A stretch of DNA of 64,000 nucleotides from NCBI GenBank assembly GCA_015178975.1, contig WHVD01000015.1, forward strand, positions 806,001 to 870,000. The letters run 5' to 3'. Both the position numbers and the translations under genes were made by a program. The DNA is from Hysterangium stoloniferum (taxonomy: Eukaryota; Basidiomycota; Agaricomycetes; Hysterangiales; Hysterangiaceae). Shown piece by piece: positions 32,379 to 43,576 of the stretch. The notes below the pieces were generated by a model that searched no databases, had not been told where the DNA came from, and saw nothing but the letters and a program-made list of their open reading frames with translations. Positions within the stretch are counted from its first letter, which is position 1. Every line of letters begins with the position of its first letter.

Positions 32379-32592
32379 CAGTGGGTCAAAAAACTGCCCC
32401 AATGTTTGTGCATTTTAGAAAGATTGATATTGTGTGAAGGAATGTCATTAGCAAAAATTCTGAAGAATTCACATGATATACTAGAACATGTTGGTTATCT
32501 ACCAACTTAAGAAATCATGTGATTCCAATCAAAACTCATTGCTCAATAAATCAAACAAAATAATCACACATTGGGGCAGTTTTTTGACCCTC
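32379..32592. mobile_element. Mariner-like MITE, 214 bp
   Basis: Flanked by TA (32377-32378, 32593-32594). Terminal arms share the perfect 23-bp inverted stretch containing CAAAAAACTGCCCCAATG; ends are CAGTGGGTC and, inverted, GAGGGTC. Similarity continues imperfectly inward, so the whole element can fold back. It lies between the gypsy gag remnant and block A2. Confidence 0.75.
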
Positions 32593-33006
32593 TATTATTT
32601 TCTCTGATTTTCAATATTACACAATTGTAGAAAAGTGTCACACGTACTATGGATGTCTCAAAAAAACAAAAGATCATCCCCCACTCTAAAAAATGCGGAA
32701 ATAAAGTTTAAATTTCTAAATGAAGTAGCTTCTTTGATGTACTGCTTCTATAGATTCATCAAATGACGTCAGCCAAAAGCTTCTATTCTGTGCTGTCTTT
32801 CCTGTGTCCAGTTCGGAAGGTACTTGACATGGATGCTCAGTTCGTATCAATGGATGGTATCAGAATGAAGATCCGATGATCGGAGGTGGAGCCCTATTCT
32901 GTGAGGTAGATGCGCCTATTATACAGCCTTCGTATCATTAAAAGATGTTGTCCCATATAAGTAACAGTCATTTCTACACGAGTCCCTCACCTTGCATTTC
33001 TTCACG

Positions 33007-34097
33007 ATGTCTCAAGAGATGGCTGAATTTTTTCTGCAAGTTTCGGATGTGTAAGTTGTATCAGGTCGTATCTACTTGTCCGAGACGACAGGCTGACGAC
33101 GTCCGGCTAACAGTCGGTCTGTCAACTATGTTATTACGGCCTCAATTGGTCAGTCCCGTGCATGGTTTTGGTATACTCTCAACGAAATATCTGCAGCCCT
33201 TTTCACATATGACACCCTCCTCACATTATCTCGCGAAGTGGAACACATATGGAAGCCTCGACCATTCTTCAGGTTAGGGACTATTCTTTATCTAGTGACA
33301 CGATATACACCGCTTCTCCTCTGGGCCATGACTTTATATTTGGAACTGGTGAACACATCTATCATGGTATGTGGTTTTGTGGCTTATATCAGAGGCACGC
33401 TGTGACAGTACCCACAGTATGGGGCTTAGATACCCGATGTAATCTTCCTGGCTTACATGATTCCTATCTTAGAACATGTACAGCACTTCTCTATTTACTT
33501 AACTCTTTGGAGATCTTGTTTTCGATCGGGGCGCATGGTACTCACAGGTGGTTTGGTCATATTATTGCTAGAGTCTAACAACCAAACGCTTTAGGATTCC
33601 TTATGGCAAGAGCATACGCCATCTCAAACAAGAATGTTCTCCTGATAGTAATACTACTTCCTCTTGTATTTGCATCCACAGGATTACAAGTGGTACGTCC
33701 ACAGGCCAATCGCACTCGGCGAATCCTGATTCAGGATTACATTGGTTGACGGATTCGGATCAGTTCGGGACAATCCTGGACAATTGTGAATTAACTTTCG
33801 CTACAGGAAAGCGCATTAGCTTGTACGTCCAGCCGTTTGCGATGCAATTCATTGATGTTGCATAACTAACAATAAATTTTTGAAGAGGTATCAACTTGCC
33901 CCCATCATCAGACATCAACTGAATTTGTTGACAGTAGGCGCCATTCAAAATGCGATCGTAGTGAGCTACGACACGATTATATTCTGATAACCATCGGGTA
34001 CATGTTATCAACGGTCAGAAGACAAAGATCTCTTCCAGATCAATTTGAAAAAAAATCTATTCTATTTCTCATCGTTTACCAAGGTACGACAAAATAG
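33007..34097 (+). pseudogene. DUF6533 membrane protein, copy 2 (frameshift in last modelled exon)
   Basis: Exons 1-5 are open with the same splice sites as copy 3 (ATG at 33007). In exon 6 a T is lost (ATTATATTCTGATAACC versus ATTATATTTCTGATAACC), which brings an immediate TGA near 33985. Confidence 0.7.
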
Positions 34098-34385
34098 TTT
34101 GTGTGAGTAAAATATCATTGAGAAGTTATTCTTTAGGGGCTTTGAGATATGGGTAATTGCGTTCCTTCTTTAAAAAGCTTTCAACCTTGAAAAGCCCGTC
34201 ATAGCTTTGTCGTCACGGTTAGCGTGACTGCCGCTGTCACAACGAAGGTTTGTCGGCGCCCCTCTTCTTAACTGAAAAGTCCTTCTTGACCAAGTCTTCA
34301 AAATAGACGCTGAGGGTGAGCCAATTAATACGTCTAATGTAGTGTACATAACTTCGTAATAGCTCAGCCTCCGAGACGTTATTAC

Positions 34386-34696
34386 TGTTGGAATCTGCAA
34401 GCCTGGTGAATCACAGTACAAGGACTCTCGACTGTTGGAGCGTAGCTACTTAGAGTGGAGCGGTGAAGAACTAAACCGGTGATATAACTAGGCTTCCAGA
34501 TGAGGTTCTACTCTCATCTGGAACGAACTATATATTAGAATACATGGTCTGTGCACTGGTCTGTGCACTATGGCGTGCTACGGATCTAGTGAACCTTAAA
34601 CTATATATACTATCACATGATATGAACCGGTCCGAAATATGCAATCACAAGACGAGTTATGATATCATACTTATGGTATGTTATCATAACCTAATA
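34386..34696. mobile_element. Solo LTR, family Z, copy 2
   Basis: 311 bp, TGTTGGAATC...ACCTAATA, target duplication ATTAC at 34381-34385 and 34697-34701. The site is empty in A1 (CATTACACCAGTGC), A3 and A4, so this insertion is specific to A2. It sits within the 3' part of the DUF6533 locus. Confidence 0.92.
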
Positions 34697-35551
34697 ATTA
34701 CACCAGTGCAGAACTTGTAAGCGTACCCCTGCTATGTCGCTTTATATCAGCTCTCATAAAAATGCTCTCAGTTTATCCGCCACCATTCTCTGCCGATTCC
34801 AGCTGGACCTAAGGGAGAGACATGTTAGACGTGACGATTGCACCCTGGATCAAGTTACACTTGGAACGTTCAAGGCCGCCACTAGGAGAGTCCATGAGGC
34901 TGTCGTGGACGAGTTTGGCGACACGGAGCTTTTTAACAGCTTGGAAATGCGACAGCGATAATAGTTTGGAAGATTATCTGCCTCTCACGCCCGTGGTATA
35001 TGAAATGTTCGTCTCACTTGTCTTGAAAGTGTAATTATAGCCTCGCGTATCATATTGCTGTTTGTTGTGGGTAATGATAAGATGATTAAGCCATGGAGAC
35101 TAAAATTGCTAAGTGCTTCGCGAAGAAGATAAGAAGGTGCAGAGGATGGCAACAAGGTTGATAACGGGAGGTTTAAAACAGTGGCAACAGACATCCTTGG
35201 CTATCATGCATTCCTTCCCCCACTCCCTCTTCGACATACCAAAGCGGTTCAGTCAGTAGGAGTTTGGTTGCCGATTTCACCAACACCTCGCCCGCTGTCC
35301 CCATATTTAGGGAGACTTACGATTAGTTCCACCATAGCACCGCACTCCCCTCGATTTCACTTCCCACGCATACCCTGAATATCATAGGAGGACACTATTC
35401 AGGCGGTCCTGTGTGCTGTGTAGGGAGTTTCTCAGAGCTGACGTTTAGCATTGTCGCTACCAAAGTGGATTGAGTCCAAGAAGCTCAGAAACATAATAAC
35501 TTGCTATGTATGTATTCGCTCGGCTCGGATACGAAAGCTGGTGGGTGCGGT

Positions 35552-35756
35552 GGCGGCGGCACGTGGTAGCACGGGAGTGGAGTTGGTGCGGCAGCTGTAC
35601 CTGGGCATACTCGACGATCATACGGTATACGAGCCAAAGTTAGTTGAGTTTGTTCGGACAGTTAAAATTGCAAGGATGGCCCCGCATCAAAAGACGACAA
35701 GTCACCTTCTTACCAGCCAAGCCGCTATCCAGTCCCATGCCTTCCTTAGAGGTTAA
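35552..35756 (+). CDS. Unknown coding-like fragment, block A copy 2
   Basis: VELVRQLYLGILDDHTVYEP and VEFVRTVKIARM, in the same phase as copies at 19724, 55114 and 62690. Product unknown. Confidence 0.3.
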
Positions 35757-36178
35757 CCTGGGCAATATGTCATACAACTGGCCCATGAAAAACTGCAGAG
35801 GTCTCTCAGCTCAAGCATCGTTTGAGCGTTGAAATTACGTGGGTACGATTGTAAATGGTCACAGGAAATGAGGGCAGATGTCAAAGCGAGGGGCTGGTTG
35901 ATCGCCAGGACAAAGGTCAAACGCACCATTCCTAAGCTTTCCAACGCGATCCCAGGAGTTCGTCAGCCGTCAAAGCACAACACAATATGCAAGCGCTGAC
36001 GAGTGTGTGGGAGGGACTGGGCCGAATCCAAAAGAGGACTGTGCCTGACCATATCCTACCAAACCCCTCGTTACCGCTATATAGTTGCGCAAGTGACACA
36101 TTGGCCTTCCACACCACTCTTGCAGCCACATCACTCAGGTCCTCAGGTTTTCAAGTTATACTGGCATAAAAAATCGTT

Positions 36179-37055
36179 TTAGCTCATCTGATTTCTTTTG
36201 ACACGTTTCTCATCCCATGTTTCATAGCGCTGAGGCCCAAATTCTCGATCTCGGAAATATCTTCTAAACTTGAAATTGATGATGAATTTAAATTTTAGCC
36301 CAAGAATGTTCACTAAACCTTTTCTGTCTCGAGGTTTCTGTTTGTGTAGGTTGTTTGCATCCATTATGGTTGACGCCATCCTGAGTATTGAAGGACTCAG
36401 CGCGCGAACAAAATGAGGCAATGTACCGCTGAGAGTATGTAGCGTTAGATCGTATTTAATGATACTCCCATGTAGATAACCGTGAATTCCTCTGGTGTGA
36501 GCTATGGACATGATCTCCTTCCAAGAATACCACTTATTTCCATCAAATCGCTCATCAGCAGAGAGTTGAAACAGGGATGGTTGAGTAGACATATTCACAA
36601 ATTATCAGTTATAATCAAGTTGGTTGTTAAGAGTTTGGTGAACACTTGTTCGGTGGTCGGTTCGGGTCAAGAGTGGTCAGTCGAGATTCAGCAATTCGAG
36701 TGGTCAGTAATTCGGTCGAGGTCCAGCAACGTGGGACGGGGCCCATAACCTATAACAAATAGAATCGACTAAATATTCTAATTGTACCTATAACAAAATA
36801 GAATCTCTCAGTTGAAACGAAAGAATCGACTGAGGTGCAATAGCGCCGAAGGAGCCTAGTACTTATACAAAAGAAAACAATAGATGAATAAAGACTCTGA
36901 GTGGTGAGAGCTGTCAAAGCTAATGGAGCTAACGGAGCAAGGAGATGCCGGGAAAACCCTTCTCTCCAAAAGATTTTAGGATCCGTAGTAAGCCTTATCT
37001 TATATAAACTCCAATAAACTCTATCTGATCCTTATAAGATTTAAAATTGGTTACA
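36179..37055 (-). mobile_element. Truncated Ty1/copia element, copy 2
   Basis: LTR 37055-36751, primer-binding site 36750-36738, gag from ATG at 36598. Here the truncated gag frame is open for 139 codons (LSADERFDGNKWYSWKEIM, GIHGYLHGSI...). It runs through an internal deletion into a tail found in all copies. Pol is missing. Confidence 0.75.
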
Positions 37056-37220
37056 TAACCCGAAGGAGCAAGGTCCTTGGGTCCTTTCAGGAATTGAGTA
37101 CGTAATTCAACGAGTTTTCCGTAAGGGGGCACAATATTGACAGTACCACATGAATGTCTAACTGTCAAATCGTGTCCACTACGGTTCACCCGCATCTATC
37201 CTATCAACGCGCGATCCGTC

Positions 37221-37908
37221 CACACTTTGGGATCCGGATTTTTGTTTAAAATCAATTTTATAGTCTGTGAGGGCTGCGCCTATGGTCGACTGTGAATACA
37301 CACAAAGTAACTTAAGTGATTCAAAACAACCGATGTCCGACCGTACATAGGCCCGATGATGAACGAGTCTCAGTGAGAGCAGTCGACGAAATGTATAAGG
37401 TAGGTTAACGGAGAGGTCAGCTTTACAGTCGCCTGCCACTTCGTCCCCTCTCCAAAAGTCTCCTTGAATCGGCCTGTCAGGTACACAAAACGGATTAAAT
37501 CCGGTATCATATCAGGATCAGTAAGCAAACTGGTAATATATTTCGCATAGAAGGAAGGACACCTACTTGAGCGATAAAGGTGCAATCAATTTTACAATGA
37601 CTGCTTTTCTTGTGTACAAATTGATATGGCGGTGTACAGGAATTTCAATATTATATAGAAAACTTTAAGGCTGGTGCTATGAACGGACCGCTCAACTATT
37701 ATTGTACAACCAAGCACCGAGTTCCTGTGTGGCAATGAAGGTGCCGTATGCTCCCCTTCCCAAGTGGGGCGACTGAAGAAACTCGTCCCTTCACTACGAA
37801 TTGTCCAAGTTTTCGGGAAGGGGCATTGGCTTATGGCCCAAAGTCCAGGCCTCGTCCATTGCTGAGTTTATACAGGTTGTCATTGAGAAGGTGCTGGCCA
37901 AGTTGTGA
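37221..37908 (+). pseudogene. Alpha/beta hydrolase remnant, copy 3 (5' deleted)
   Basis: Starts after the nucleophile region with CTTTGGGATCCGG. It keeps the cap segment GAMNGPLNYYCTTKHR, the acid-strand segment (FLCGNEGAVCSPSQVGRLK) and the His segment GHWLMAQSP, and ends at 37906-37908. It shows the unoccupied site for the LTR that splits copy 2. Confidence 0.7.
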
Positions 37909-39561
37909 ATGCCGTTGATAAAGAAGTTCTTTTGAGGGTTGAGGGTCAGCATTTGTAGTTTTAGAGGGTGGCTTAGTGGTTGGCGCTTTAGAAACTAGAA
38001 CTTGGTATATTATTTTGTGTTGAGGATCAATAAGGGTTGACTAGAACGCCTACGGACACTCACTCGGGTACAGAAAACTCATTGCACAGAGTCGGTATAT
38101 ATTCCTTCCCCTTTATACAACGATCGCCGACTATTCAGCTATGCAGTGCCATGAGCAAATGCATTTTCCCCTTCTAATAAATTACTAGTTACCCAGACCC
38201 GACGGGATCAAAATATGAACAGAACTCTTTCACACAGCGGGTCAACCCCAGAACTTCCGCGCATTCAGATCAGACCCGTCAAGCCGAGTAACAATCAACT
38301 GATTACTGCGAGCATTGTATTTAATATATTGTAAATTGCACTCTATCAATCTGCACGATACCTGCAGGGAGTTATGAAAGCAAGTACATCTTTTTAAAGT
38401 GAAGATTCAATTCGGAAGTTTGATCTTACTGACATCACGGAAGGCAAGCAATGGTTTTAAATTGAACTTGTCAAAGTTCATATCGCTTTAAAGTCATACG
38501 AGATAATTGTTAATTACTTATGATAAGAGCACCTGAGGAACCCGCTCCGAGTCTGCCGCACTTTATTGTTCTGTTAGTTTCTCCTTGTTCAATTCCTTTC
38601 GACGTCGGAATATTCCTAGATGGACTACCATGGCCAATTACCATTCCTCTCTTATGCATATACAAGGGTGAAGGAGTACCTGGAAACAGCACGGGAACAC
38701 CACTTTTACCATATTTGAACCTTCTGCAACCAGCCTGCTTCGGATATTGATCCCCTCTAATCTACAACTCTTTAGTATTGATCCGCTCTGACCTAGAACC
38801 CGTTAGGTATTGTTTCGCTTTGTGAGCCCCTTTGCCACACTCGCGCCCTATTTACAGCTCGTTCACGACACGCTTATGTTATTCGATGAAGTAGATATGA
38901 ATAATCAAGTGAAACATGCGTGTAGTACAAGAATTCGCGCGCAAGAGCCCCGAAGCATATGAATGGGTTTGCAGGCTTACAGCTGTTCCGGATATCTATG
39001 GCGGGGTTTCAAAATTCAAAAAAGTCCCACTTTGGAATTCACAGACAAATTTTGTGATATCTCCCGAACGGGGTGGAGTTAAGACACAGGATTTTAGGAT
39101 ATATATTTGATAGTGTAGAGGTATCTATATATGTATATATTTGGTCTTATGACACCTTATTTAATATTCAGCTCAATATCACCTTATTGGCTCTCCACCA
39201 TTCAATTATTATCAGATTTGCCTCTAGCCTTGGGGAATTGATGTTAAGTATTGTATATAAATATTTTATGAGCTGTGGGGTTTAATGTGCCTTGGTGAAC
39301 ACAGCATACTACTCACTATATGCTAGCTTGAAATGTGCCTAGTCACCAGGTTCAGAAGGCAGTATTTGTTAGAAAGCAAGACCTAAATATTGTAGCTCAG
39401 TCTCGTATAACGGTAGTGTATAACGGACTAGATTAAGTACCTAAATATTGTAGCTAATACATTATTAGTATAAATATTTAGGCATTAATATTAAAGAGTT
39501 ACTCACCTCAGTCTCGTATAACGGTAGTGTATAACGGACTGTTAAAAGTGTAGATAATGAA

Positions 39562-39633
39562 TGGCCAGACTGGGGATTGAACCCAGGGCTTCTGCATATA
39601 TAGCAGGGGTGTTAACCATTACACCACCTGACC
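39562..39633 (-). tRNA. tRNA-like cloverleaf spanning TRIM interior and 3' repeat
   Basis: 72 nt fold as: acceptor GGTCAGG/TCTGGCC (with G-T pairs), D arm GTGT/ACAC, anticodon arm CCTGC/GCAGA (one mismatch), T arm CTGGG/CCCAG with loop TTCAATC, and 3' A. A-box-like TGGTGTAATGG and B-box-like GGTTCAATCCC are present. The anticodon loop TATATAT lacks the universal U33, so it is probably a tRNA-derived promoter or relic, not a decoding tRNA. The second TRIM repeat has only the 3' part of it. Confidence 0.55.
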
Positions 39634-39809
39634 CTGGGAAGCACTGCTAGCATTACTCAAACTAACACACTCCCTTAATGCTAGCACTCAACTATACTAT
39701 AAGCAGATATAGGTCCTCTCTGGCTCTTTTGTCCAGACTTGTCCACTATACCACACACAAATATAGCTGTTCACTCTACACACAGGAACCATGCCCTATA
39801 GCACACAGC

Positions 39810-39822
39810 GGGGCCCATAACC
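39810..39822 (-). other. TRIM primer-binding site, half-tRNA-iMet type
   Basis: Plus strand GGGGCCCATAACC, identical to the sites of the copia elements at 20896-20908 and 36738-36750, and immediately next to the TRIM 5' repeat as required. Confidence 0.65.
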
Positions 39823-41916
39823 TGTTAAAAGTGTAGAAAATGAATGGCCAGACTGGGGATTGAACCCAGGGCTTCTGCATATATAGCAGGGGTGTTAACC
39901 ATTACGGACTGAGGTTTAGTGCGATAGGAAGCACGACTAATATATATCAAAAGAACAATAGAGATAGTAGAGACAATAAGGGATAGCAGTCCCATTGTGT
40001 GGCTAAAAATAGCCGTGCTATTTGTCTCGGAGTTTGATGTTGTTCATGATGCTCGAATTCCAACAGTATTAAGCCTCAAATCTCAAGGAATATTTAGGAT
40101 AAATATATATTATTATTTCTCAGAACCTAGACATGCATGTGACAAGAATTGAATGATGTAGAACAATTGCAGTGATATTGAGCTGAATATTAAATAAGGT
40201 GTCATAAGACCAAATATATACATATATAGATACCTCTACACTATCAAATATATATCCTAAAATCCTGTGTCTTAACTCCACTCCGTTCGGGAGATATCAC
40301 AAAATTTGTCTGTGAATTCCAAAGCGGGACTTTTTTGAATTTTGAAACCCCGCCATAGATATCCGGAACAGCTGTAACACGTGGAATCCGTATAGGCTTG
40401 TCAAGTTCCCTTAATCATCGCTTCTGTATATTCTAACCCCGCCATCACTACGCAGTAACCCGACCCTCGCTAGAACGTGGATGCAAAATGCGTTTTGACT
40501 CGAAGGCCTGGGAAGCTCTAGCCAGGAAAGGGATATGAAAAGGGGAACTCACTCACACCTTAACCCCACCATGGTCCAAGGCTGAGCTTTCTTCTTTCGA
40601 CCTGCTCTTTACCACCCTCTTGTGCCTTCAAGGCTATGTCTGGCTAGTACCTGGCATTGTCAAGGCAATTTCTTTGATTACCCAAGCCTCTGAGCCACCT
40701 GAGCTTTTGACAGAGTTCACATGCCCAATAATATAGAATCTCATATATCCAACATCAAGTATCTCTGCACCATCTACCCCACACATGATAATGCCACCTG
40801 CTCCCCAACACCCAGGTTCCTAGCTCCTCGGAGCCGGCGCCTGATCGAACGTCTTGCTAATCCGCCACCACCCGGGGATTCCCTGACTACATCACACACT
40901 GATCCCCACTATTGTCTCCCAGCTCACCTGTACTTAGTGACTTTGTGATCAAATCTGATTCATATACATCCTGAATTAATCGTGGTTTCCCGTGATGGAC
41001 TTTGTATTTCCGCATTCGTCAATTATATGCCGCCGCCCATAGTTTTGTCCTAAGACAACATTTAAATGTCAACTCATCATTGTGAATGTGTAATTATACT
41101 ACTACTTAAAATACATACAACAATAGTTTATAGATAATAGCTGAAATGGCATGGCGCCAGCTGATGAACAAAATGTATAATATTTGTCCTTTCCTTGATA
41201 TAGTCCCCAATGACTCAATCTCGTTATATTTTCAACGTGCATAATTAATCAATCGGCTCACTTGCGATCGCTCTTCAAATGGTTTGGAAGGGCTCGACTC
41301 ATAGTCAGGTCGGATAAGCCCTCACGATAAGATTGATCAGCATGGGTATGGCTTCTTGCCCAATCACTTCGTTAAATATTAGGACATTATGCAGGTTTCG
41401 AAATTTCATGTGTGTGAATACCGCCCGGGCTTCACATTCTCAGTGGAATGCCATATGTCTTGCATTCCACTTGAATACATTCTTCGCATGTCGGAGGGAG
41501 AGACAGGTGTTCCGCAGGGGTTGAAGAACGGGCTCAAAAAGGTAACATAAGAGGAAATGAAAGTCGAAGGGATTCACGGATAGATTGTGAGTATTCAACT
41601 CCCACCACCACTTGAGCATCCGTTTCCTGGGTTTGAAATGTTGTTATCCCATAGGTAGATGAAGTACACTTAACGCACTGATTCTCGCTTTGCGTAGGCG
41701 ATCGTGGACACCTCGCTGGTAGCTTGACAAGTAGATGCTTTATATTTCAAACGATTGCATCAAGTTTTCACGCCTTGGTCTGACAGGGACGAATGACCTC
41801 CTGGACAACGTGCCCGTCTTGGGTGACTTGCTCATCCCATCAAATACGTGTTATAGCGTCCAACTTCTAGCCCGGCACTTTATCCCAGAGCGGAATGAGA
41901 GCGGAATGCTACTGCC

Positions 41917-42197
41917 CACGTGGACGTACAACAGCCTATGACCCACCCCTTGCGGAATTTACTGTACTGTATACTTCTCTCGATCCGCATTACAGCGAGG
42001 AACAGCTTCAACCTGCCCCCGGGCCGACTACCGGGATAGTGCTGGAGGGTGAAGTTCACATTACCACTGGGGCGGATAAAGCGGAGATATATTCAAAGGC
42101 CGGAGGCGTGAATTTTGTGACTGCCGCTCAGAAATTTCAATTACACGCAGTTGCTAGAGGGTCAACGGAGATATTCTGGTCGACAGTTATTGTATAG
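41917..42197 (+). pseudogene. Phosphomannose isomerase 3' fragment, block B3, inverted
   Basis: Frame RGRTTAYDPPLAEFTVL, PTTGIVLEGEVHITT, AAQKFQLHAVARG, STEIFWSTVIV, then a stop at 42197. It is open over about 93 codons but lacks the first three quarters of the enzyme, including the zinc-binding core. It points plus, opposite to the PMI pieces in B1 and B2, because it lies in an inverted segment. Confidence 0.78.
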
Positions 42198-42510
42198 CCG
42201 CTCCTCTGTTGCTATTTTGTTGGGATTAGATCTGGTGTAAATGTCTGACTATAAACAAATAAACTGATCAATGTGGCAGTTTTGGCACAGCGGGGATACT
42301 AGGGAAACAGGTGAAGTCATTCTCTGACTCACAAGACCCTTTTGCGTTTTAGATGCCATTTGTCAAACAGCTCATTATACTCTCAACGCATGCGCAAGCT
42401 GTATAGCTTTAACAATGTGAAAAATGCCCCTGCCTTTCGAATACGGAACTCCAGTCTCCCAGTCTTCTGTGTCGTCCGACGAAGCCACATTCTCCTCTGT
42501 GCAGTACTGC
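41917..42510. other. Inverted segment in block B3
   Basis: Relative to B2 (28615-29205), the roughly 0.6 kb between GAATGCTACTGCCC and GTGCAGTACTGCCC is reversed, including the PMI 3' end and the neighbouring AGTCATTCTCTGACTCACAAG stretch. ACTGCCC stands in the same orientation at both junctions. Confidence 0.7.
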
Positions 42511-43255
42511 CCTTATACGGGGTTGAAGGTATGCCGAAGGTTTCTGCTGGTCGGGGCGCATAGGTCAGCATCTCCGTGAATATATGCGGGTCTCTATCCT
42601 CTGGAGGCAGAAAAGAAAAGTTCAAAGGACGAATGGGTATATGAGGAGAAGGAGCGCGACGCATAATGGCTTAGACATAACGACGGATAGACAGCTGGCG
42701 CCAGAGTCGCCAAACTATGCTAGCTAGCTCTCGAGTCCATCGTGTCGAGTGGTCACTCTATGTCAACTAGGGTTAGCAACGGCGGAGCGACGACTGCCAT
42801 GATGGCCTTTCTGGTGTTAACAAGTGCACCGTGCCGTGCCATTCACGCCTGCGAGATGTCGCAATCAGTTGTGATAGATACCCTCTAAGACGTTGCCTAC
42901 TGTGACCATCGCGCTAAGGCCGCCGGGACAGATCTCAATGGGACGTGGTAAAGATTGCATTTGAGTCAAATGAAAGGAAGTAGAGGGAGTGCGGCTGTCA
43001 CGGCGCGGTCTCGAGGTGGTGTAGGTTCCATAGTTCCCCTACTCTGGCGTTCAAGTTCTGCGTATGGGAAAGGTTGCTTTAATGAGATTAGTTCGATGGG
43101 AAACAGCCAGAGATGATACTTATGAGAAAATCCCTTTGCCTTGTGATACGTAGAACAAGTGCACGATAGTGAACTTCCGATGAGATTGTTTAATATCCGG
43201 GCTCTTTTTCCGCATATAGATAGGTTGTAGGAACCAAGTCCACTAGAGATACACG

Positions 43256-43501
43256 CTAGTTGTACTCTACATTCTCCAGATATGTTGAAACACTGAATCT
43301 AGAAGAGCCGGTGTTAATTAAAGTTGTATGGTCAGACAATTTGTCATAACCCACATCCATTATCCAACGTCTCTCTATTGTCAAGTTGTAGTGGCCACGC
43401 CCGAACCTAGGACAAAGAGGTATGCGCGTTCTATCACGTATTATTGCTGGCCTTGAGCTCATGCTTGCTAGTATGGTTCCGGCGGTCTCCGGCGTGAACA
43501 A
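43256..43501 (-). pseudogene. Unknown coding-like stretch, copy 2
   Basis: Open here for 81 codons (FTPETAGTILASMSSRP, RFGRGHYNLTIERRWIM, STYLENVEYN). A further in-frame segment after the stop (VSLVDLVPTTYLY...) is similar to block B2. No family recognised. Confidence 0.3.
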
Positions 43502-43576
43502 TGGTGTAGGTTGTTACGTTTCGGAACGTGGCAGGAAAGAGGTACATGCAGTAGAAGCCGTTGAGGACAGCCACAT

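Larger units (their letters stand above)
32634..37057. repeat. Duplicated block A, copy 2
   Basis: Begins within the leader upstream of the DUF6533 gene (GTAGAAAAGTGTCAC). It is 5' shorter than copies 1 and 3 and ends with the copia LTR. It differs from its sisters by the solo LTR at 34386. Apart from the entries listed, 34098-34380 and 34702-35540 hold the probable last DUF6533 exon (about 34734-34961) and nothing else recognisable. Confidence 0.9.
39540..39904 (-). mobile_element. TRIM: 365-bp miniature LTR element (inner layer)
   Basis: Two 82-bp direct repeats (39540-39621 and 39823-39904) differ at one visible position and enclose about 200 bp. Target duplication CGGAC at 39535-39539 and 39905-39909 restores the LTR-Y sequence exactly. 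Read on the minus strand: 5' repeat, primer-binding site GGTTATGGGCCCC, short non-coding interior, purine-rich AGGGTCAGGTGGTG, 3' repeat. It has no coding sequence. It must be moved by another element, plausibly the copia family that shares its primer-binding site. Confidence 0.88.
39367..40065. mobile_element. Solo LTR, family Y, copy 2 (middle layer)
   Basis: TGTTAGAAAGC...AATTCCAACA with target duplication GTATT (39362-39366, 40066-40070). Compared with copy 1 it has an internal tandem duplication (CAGTCTCGTATAACGGTAG twice), the TRIM insertion, and an unoccupied site for the TIR element of copy 1. Confidence 0.92.
38980..40374. mobile_element. Long-TIR MITE with TA duplication (outer layer of second nest)
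   Basis: Inverted terminal repeats of about 205 bp (38980-39183 and 40171-40374), ends CAGCTGTTCCGGATATC, flanked by TA (38978-38979, 40375-40376). Empty sites: GCAGGCTTAACACGTGG in block B2 (27088-27104) and a diverged version in B1. Without the inner LTR it is about 690 bp and has no coding capacity. The TA duplication fits Tc1/mariner. Confidence 0.9.

Noticed and set aside
39562..39633. Functional host tRNA gene
   Set aside because: It lacks U33, has a mismatch in the anticodon stem and spans the boundary between a TRIM interior and its terminal repeat. It is kept only as a tRNA-like feature.
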